The notes beneath the pieces are model-generated. The model worked only from the letters and a program-made list of their open reading frames with translations, did not search any database and was not told the origin of the DNA. The position numbers and the translations under genes are program-made. Positions 60,557 to 64,000 of a stretch of 64,000 nucleotides of DNA are shown here, piece by piece (within the stretch, counting starts at the first letter, position 1; every line of letters begins with the position of its first letter). Source of the DNA: Holothuria scabra (lineage: Eukaryota; Echinodermata; Holothuroidea; Aspidochirotida; Holothuriidae); NCBI GenBank assembly GCA_037179385.1, contig CM074185.1:5699371-5763370 (forward strand). Direction: 5' to 3'.

Positions 60557-61201
60557 TTCGAAAAACTGAGTTTTTCGCCGATAAACTCGGTTTTTCTATC
60601 GAAAAACCGAGTTTATCGCGAAAAACTCTGTTTATCGACCGAAAAACACAGTTTTTCGATAAACTCTGTTTATCGAGCGAAAAACACAGTTTTTCGATAA
60701 ACACGGTTTTTCGATAAACTCTGTTTATCGACCGAAAAACACAGTTTATCGAAAAACTCTGTTTATCGATCGAAAAACACAGTTTTTCGATAAACTCTGT
60801 TTATCGACCGAAAAACAGAGTTTTTCGATAAACGCGGTTTTTCGATAAACCCAATTTATCGACCGAAAAACACAGTTTTTCGAAAAACTCTGTTTATCGA
60901 CCGAAAAACTGAGTTTTTCGATAAACACAGTTTTTCGATAAACCCAGTTTATCGACCGAAAAACACAGTTTATCGAAAAACTCTGTTTATCGATCAAAAA
61001 ACACAGTTTTTCGATAAACTCTGTTTATCGACCGAAAAACAGAGTTTTTCGATAAACACGGTTTTTCGATAAACCCAGTTTATCGACCGAAAAACACAGT
61101 TTATCGAAAAACTCTGTTTATCGATCGAAAAACATAGTTTTTCGATAAACTCTGTTTATCAACCACGTGTTTGAAAAACTCAGTTTATCAATCACGTGTT
61201 T
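60557..61201. repeat. Satellite-like array of ~20-bp palindromic modules
   Basis: About 32 tandem modules of the form TCGA(T/A)AAAC-NCN-GTTT(T/A)TCGA, each a near-palindrome, with centres such as ACTCTGT, ACACAGT, ACACGGT and ACCCAGT. A longer pattern is superimposed: ACTCTGTTTATCGATC recurs at 60756, 60980 and 61111 (spacing 224 and 131). The last modules change to TCAACCACGTGTTTG and TCAATCACGTGTTTC. Open frames on both strands through the array are by-products. Confidence 0.92.
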
Positions 61202-61493
61202 CCCGCCAATATCTGAAACGCAAAAAGTTCAAATATTGTCGAAAACATCGGTTTCGTGATTTGTATCTATGATTGCTAAATTAGTACCGGCAGCCTTTTT
61301 AGTTGTGACGATGGGTTTTAAAGTAGTAACACTGTTGCAGCGGAAAGTATCCGTTTATTACCGTATTACCGCCTGCCCAGGGGCGTCCCAAGGATCGGGG
61401 AGTGGGGGTGCTGGAGATTTTTCCCGACTAATAGGGCTGAACTCTAGACAGGAATGACACGAATGCCTTTGTCAAGAAAGATCAGCTCATAAG
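61202..61493. other. No gene recognised
   Basis: Contains CCCAGGGGCGTCCCAAGGAT at about 61377-61396, similar to local hAT ends, but no partner end. Confidence 0.35.
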
Positions 61494-62940
61494 CAGCGGC
61501 GTAGCCAGGACTTCTCTCCCGGGACGGTGGCATACAGTACGTTATGTGATCACTGGCCCGAGGAGGGGTGTAAGGGAAAGGGACACCCCCTTTGAAAATT
61601 TTTTGACAAATTTGGTGTCCTTGTAAGCAATCTGGGGCTACATATGCTACCTTTTGAAGTAAAATTTGCGATCGAAATTTTACGTATTTTAATTACTAAA
61701 AGAAAATTAGACATCAGCGAGGGGGGACATGGCCTGGTGGCCCCCAAATGCGCTAATGCTCATAACCCTCGTTTGAAGGTAATCTTTAGCAAAAACAAAG
61801 TACACCATGAAAGTTTTAAAAATAGCAGGTGGGCAAATGAAGCATAAAACGAAAAAAGAAACTCATCTGGAAACGCATTTTAACGCGTGGCACTCCGGTC
61901 AAGTTTACCTCAGAGTAACTGTTTTCCTTTGTCTGCTTCAACAGTAAGGTTGACTTCGGCATGGAAGTAGCACTCCTGTTCAACGTGGCATAGCCGTAGG
62001 AAGCGGGCTGCGGGGGAGACAGCCCCTCCAGTGAAAAAAGAGGGGCGGAAGCATGCTTCCGCCCCACTTCACGGGTCAGAAAACCACTTTTCATTTATGT
62101 GATATTCTCAACTCTTCTTTCTCATGAAATTCCGCTTTCTCTTCAATACAAGCGCTAATTTGTAATTCATTGTCTCAAAAAAGCAAAATTTTCCGCGCGC
62201 TTCGCGCGCTTTAACGTGCAATCCCTAATGCATAAGTGCTGTATCATGAATCAGTTTAATAACCTTTTTCAAGCTCTGGAAATGAAAAAATCAAATTTTG
62301 CCATTTGTGATACCAGATCTTCAAGTGACACCGGCAACTTCGGTGCTATTTGTATAAATTTTCTTTCATAAAATTCCAATTTTCTCCAATATAAACTCTT
62401 GACTTGTTTTGTCTAAAATAAACAACAAAGTTGCGGAAACTTTTAAAATTTTATTGGAGAGCTTCAGTTCGTAGACCTTCAAGATAACATTATGTAGCAA
62501 CAATCTTCAGTCGATCACCGTGTAATCATTCTCAGATTTGCCAATATAGGAAGTGCAGATTCTTCGATCAGTAAGTCATAACCTATCAAATTTCCCTATA
62601 AAAGAAACCCAGAATCCAAAAATGTCTGCAATACAAGCTCCATAGCCACAAATATTTGTTTCAAAATGCAAAAATTTCGGCGCGCTCGGCGCGCCGCAAA
62701 TTACGTCTCTACTACTATCAAAGAAAACTCGGAAAATTTGAGTGCTTGCTCGTTTCCATTGAAGAAGTCTTTTTACCTCCCTTCTGCTTAGCTACTACTT
62801 ACAAGCCTGAAAGATGCCATTTTCGACTGTCTGAGGGGTCAGATTTTTCAAAATTTCCTCTACCCTCGGCACCAACTGACGCTGGCGCTCCGCTTAAATA
62901 TTCCTTCGGGCAATTCTTCAGGCAAGGAATCATTTGCCTA
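61494..62940 (+). mobile_element. Decayed hAT-like segment
   Basis: Begins CAGCGGCGTAGCCAGGA, close to the CAGGGGTGGCGCCAGGA end of the 5.3-kb element. The stretch 62770-62935 resembles 23860-24040. GCGCG-rich words (CGCGCGCTTCGCGCGC at 62194, GGCGCGCTCGGCGCGCCG at 62680) punctuate an otherwise AT-rich sequence. No right end was found and no ORF has recognisable content. Confidence 0.4.
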
Positions 62941-63718
62941 TACCGTAAATGCTCTAATATATACGGTATGCCTTTCACTAGTTACCTTTCAACCCTGTCA
63001 GTTGAATAGTCTGTGAGTAAATGGATTCTTAGTAACTTGAAGAATTAAAATGTTATCAAATTGTTCCTCAGTTTGCAGAGGGCATTGTTATACTAGAATT
63101 GTTGTCTCAGTACTGTAGCATGGCTGGAAAAAACGAAGAATTCTACCTTCTTTAGTGCCCCTTTCCGAAGCACCGGAACACAATTTTGTGCACCACAACG
63201 AAGAATTAACTGTCTGTAAATGACACTGAATACGCACTAAACAGACCAAGATATCTCAATCTCTCTTAAAAAAAAAAATACCTAGTTTGGTCTAACCATA
63301 GGGCTCTAGTTCTTTAAGATGCATCGGAATTGATGGCAGGGGAGAGTGGTAGTGTTTTCTGTCGAGTTTTGCAATAATTATAATTTGTTCGATGTGAAGC
63401 CTATGATAGAACAACAAGAGTAATAGATGATTGCGCGAGTAGCGCGCCGAAAATAACACTTTTAGGGACATTTTGGTTGATTGGCTTCATTTGAAACAGC
63501 AACTATATATGCATAAATAACACTGAATATGCCTCACATAAACATTAAAAATTGTAGTTTGCCCTTTAGTTTCATAATAGACACGATCGACTAACTGCCA
63601 TTAGATTTCCTTACGACGCAGCAAGTTTGAGGGTTGGGATGTATGCTTTTTCTAAAGTCCTCCCGACCCTCTGGCAAAGGGCCGTTCGGCGAAACCAAAC
63701 TTGATACTGCTTCCCGGG
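62941..63718. other. No gene recognised
   Basis: AT-rich with another GCGCGAGTAGCGCGCCGAAA word at 63433-63452, of the same style as the preceding segment. Confidence 0.35.
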
Positions 63719-63821
63719 ACGTATGTATGTATGTATGTATGTATGTATGTATGTATGTATGTATGTATGTATGTATGTATGTATGTATGTATGTATGTAT
63801 GTATGTATGTATGTATGTATA
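63719..63821. repeat. (GTAT)n microsatellite
   Basis: About 25 perfect tetranucleotide units. The Tyr-Met-Cys-Val frames across it are artefacts. Confidence 0.98.
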
Positions 63822-64000
63822 CAAAGGTTGCACGGGATTTAGCAATAATCCAAGTCACGCTCCGTCCTTCTTGAATTAACTTAATTGGACGACTGAGGCC
63901 CATAAAGCATGCCGCGAAGTGCGCCGAAAATGGAATTTTAAAGGAGGTTTGGTAATGCTTAACTGCATATAGTCAGAAAAGCAAACTTCTTTCGCAAACG
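63822..64000. other. No gene recognised
   Basis: The end of the window; nothing supported. Confidence 0.4.

Noticed and set aside
60514..60997. Open frames on both strands with SFSI/RKT repeats
   Set aside because: By-products of the palindromic array; no codon logic or domain.
60557..61201. CRISPR-like array
   Set aside because: Modules are contiguous without unique spacers, there are no cas genes, and the context is eukaryotic.
63591..63903. Thr-Tyr-Ile-His and Cys-Met-Tyr-Val repeat ORFs
   Set aside because: Artefacts of the (GTAT)n microsatellite.

Overview
This is an AT-rich, gene-poor eukaryotic window, most likely from a marine invertebrate. The support is one secreted multi-sushi gene whose exons are all bounded in phase 1, several Penelope-like element (PLE) lineages, BEL/Pao and Ty3/gypsy relics, hAT, Harbinger-like and CACTA-like DNA transposons, tRNA-derived SINEs and long (TA)n tracts. 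An echinoderm, perhaps a sea cucumber, is my best guess; that is an inference from gene style and is not proved. No bacterial operon, rRNA, CRISPR array or phage is present.

Layout. 0-5 kb: a broken BEL/Pao integrase region, a tRNA-like SINE on the minus strand, a (TA)n-flanked element with AAGGTCGAC boxes and a Ty3/gypsy integrase relic. 5-10 kb: nothing recognisable. 10-35 kb: DNA-transposon territory. It holds a 473-bp hAT MITE and a 5.3-kb hAT-type element, each with matching 8-bp target duplications, fragments of the larger family at 10.1-11.8, 22.8-24.6 and 30.4-34.1 kb (the last a large inverted pair), a CACTA-like MITE, a MADF-domain fragment and a ~156-bp tandem array. The big hAT family carries repeated nuclear-receptor-like (AGGTCAAAGGTCA), X-box-like (GTTGCCATGGCAAC) and CACGTG motifs near one end.

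36.4-53.4 kb holds the one convincing host gene, on the plus strand: TATA box, signal-peptide exon, two related Cys-rich exons and four sushi or sushi-like exons. Its introns are full of transposons. The first Cys-rich exon is frameshifted and the second has a splice-phase problem, so the locus may be decaying or alternatively spliced.

38.7-60.1 kb is a dense bed of PLE copies from about six lineages. Most retain GIY-YIG endonuclease remnants and some retain reverse transcriptase. Downstream of the endonuclease, or in the pseudo-LTRs, lie small hammerhead-ribozyme motifs sharing an unusual geometry: GAAA, four nucleotides that can make a two-base-pair stem III with no loop, then stem I. Most 3' ends run directly into (TA)n tracts. 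The window ends with a 645-bp array of ~20-bp palindromic modules (60.6-61.2 kb), a decayed hAT-like segment and a (GTAT)n microsatellite.

The most interesting system is this PLE-hammerhead-(TA)n association, including a lineage in which three copies share a non-canonical core base.
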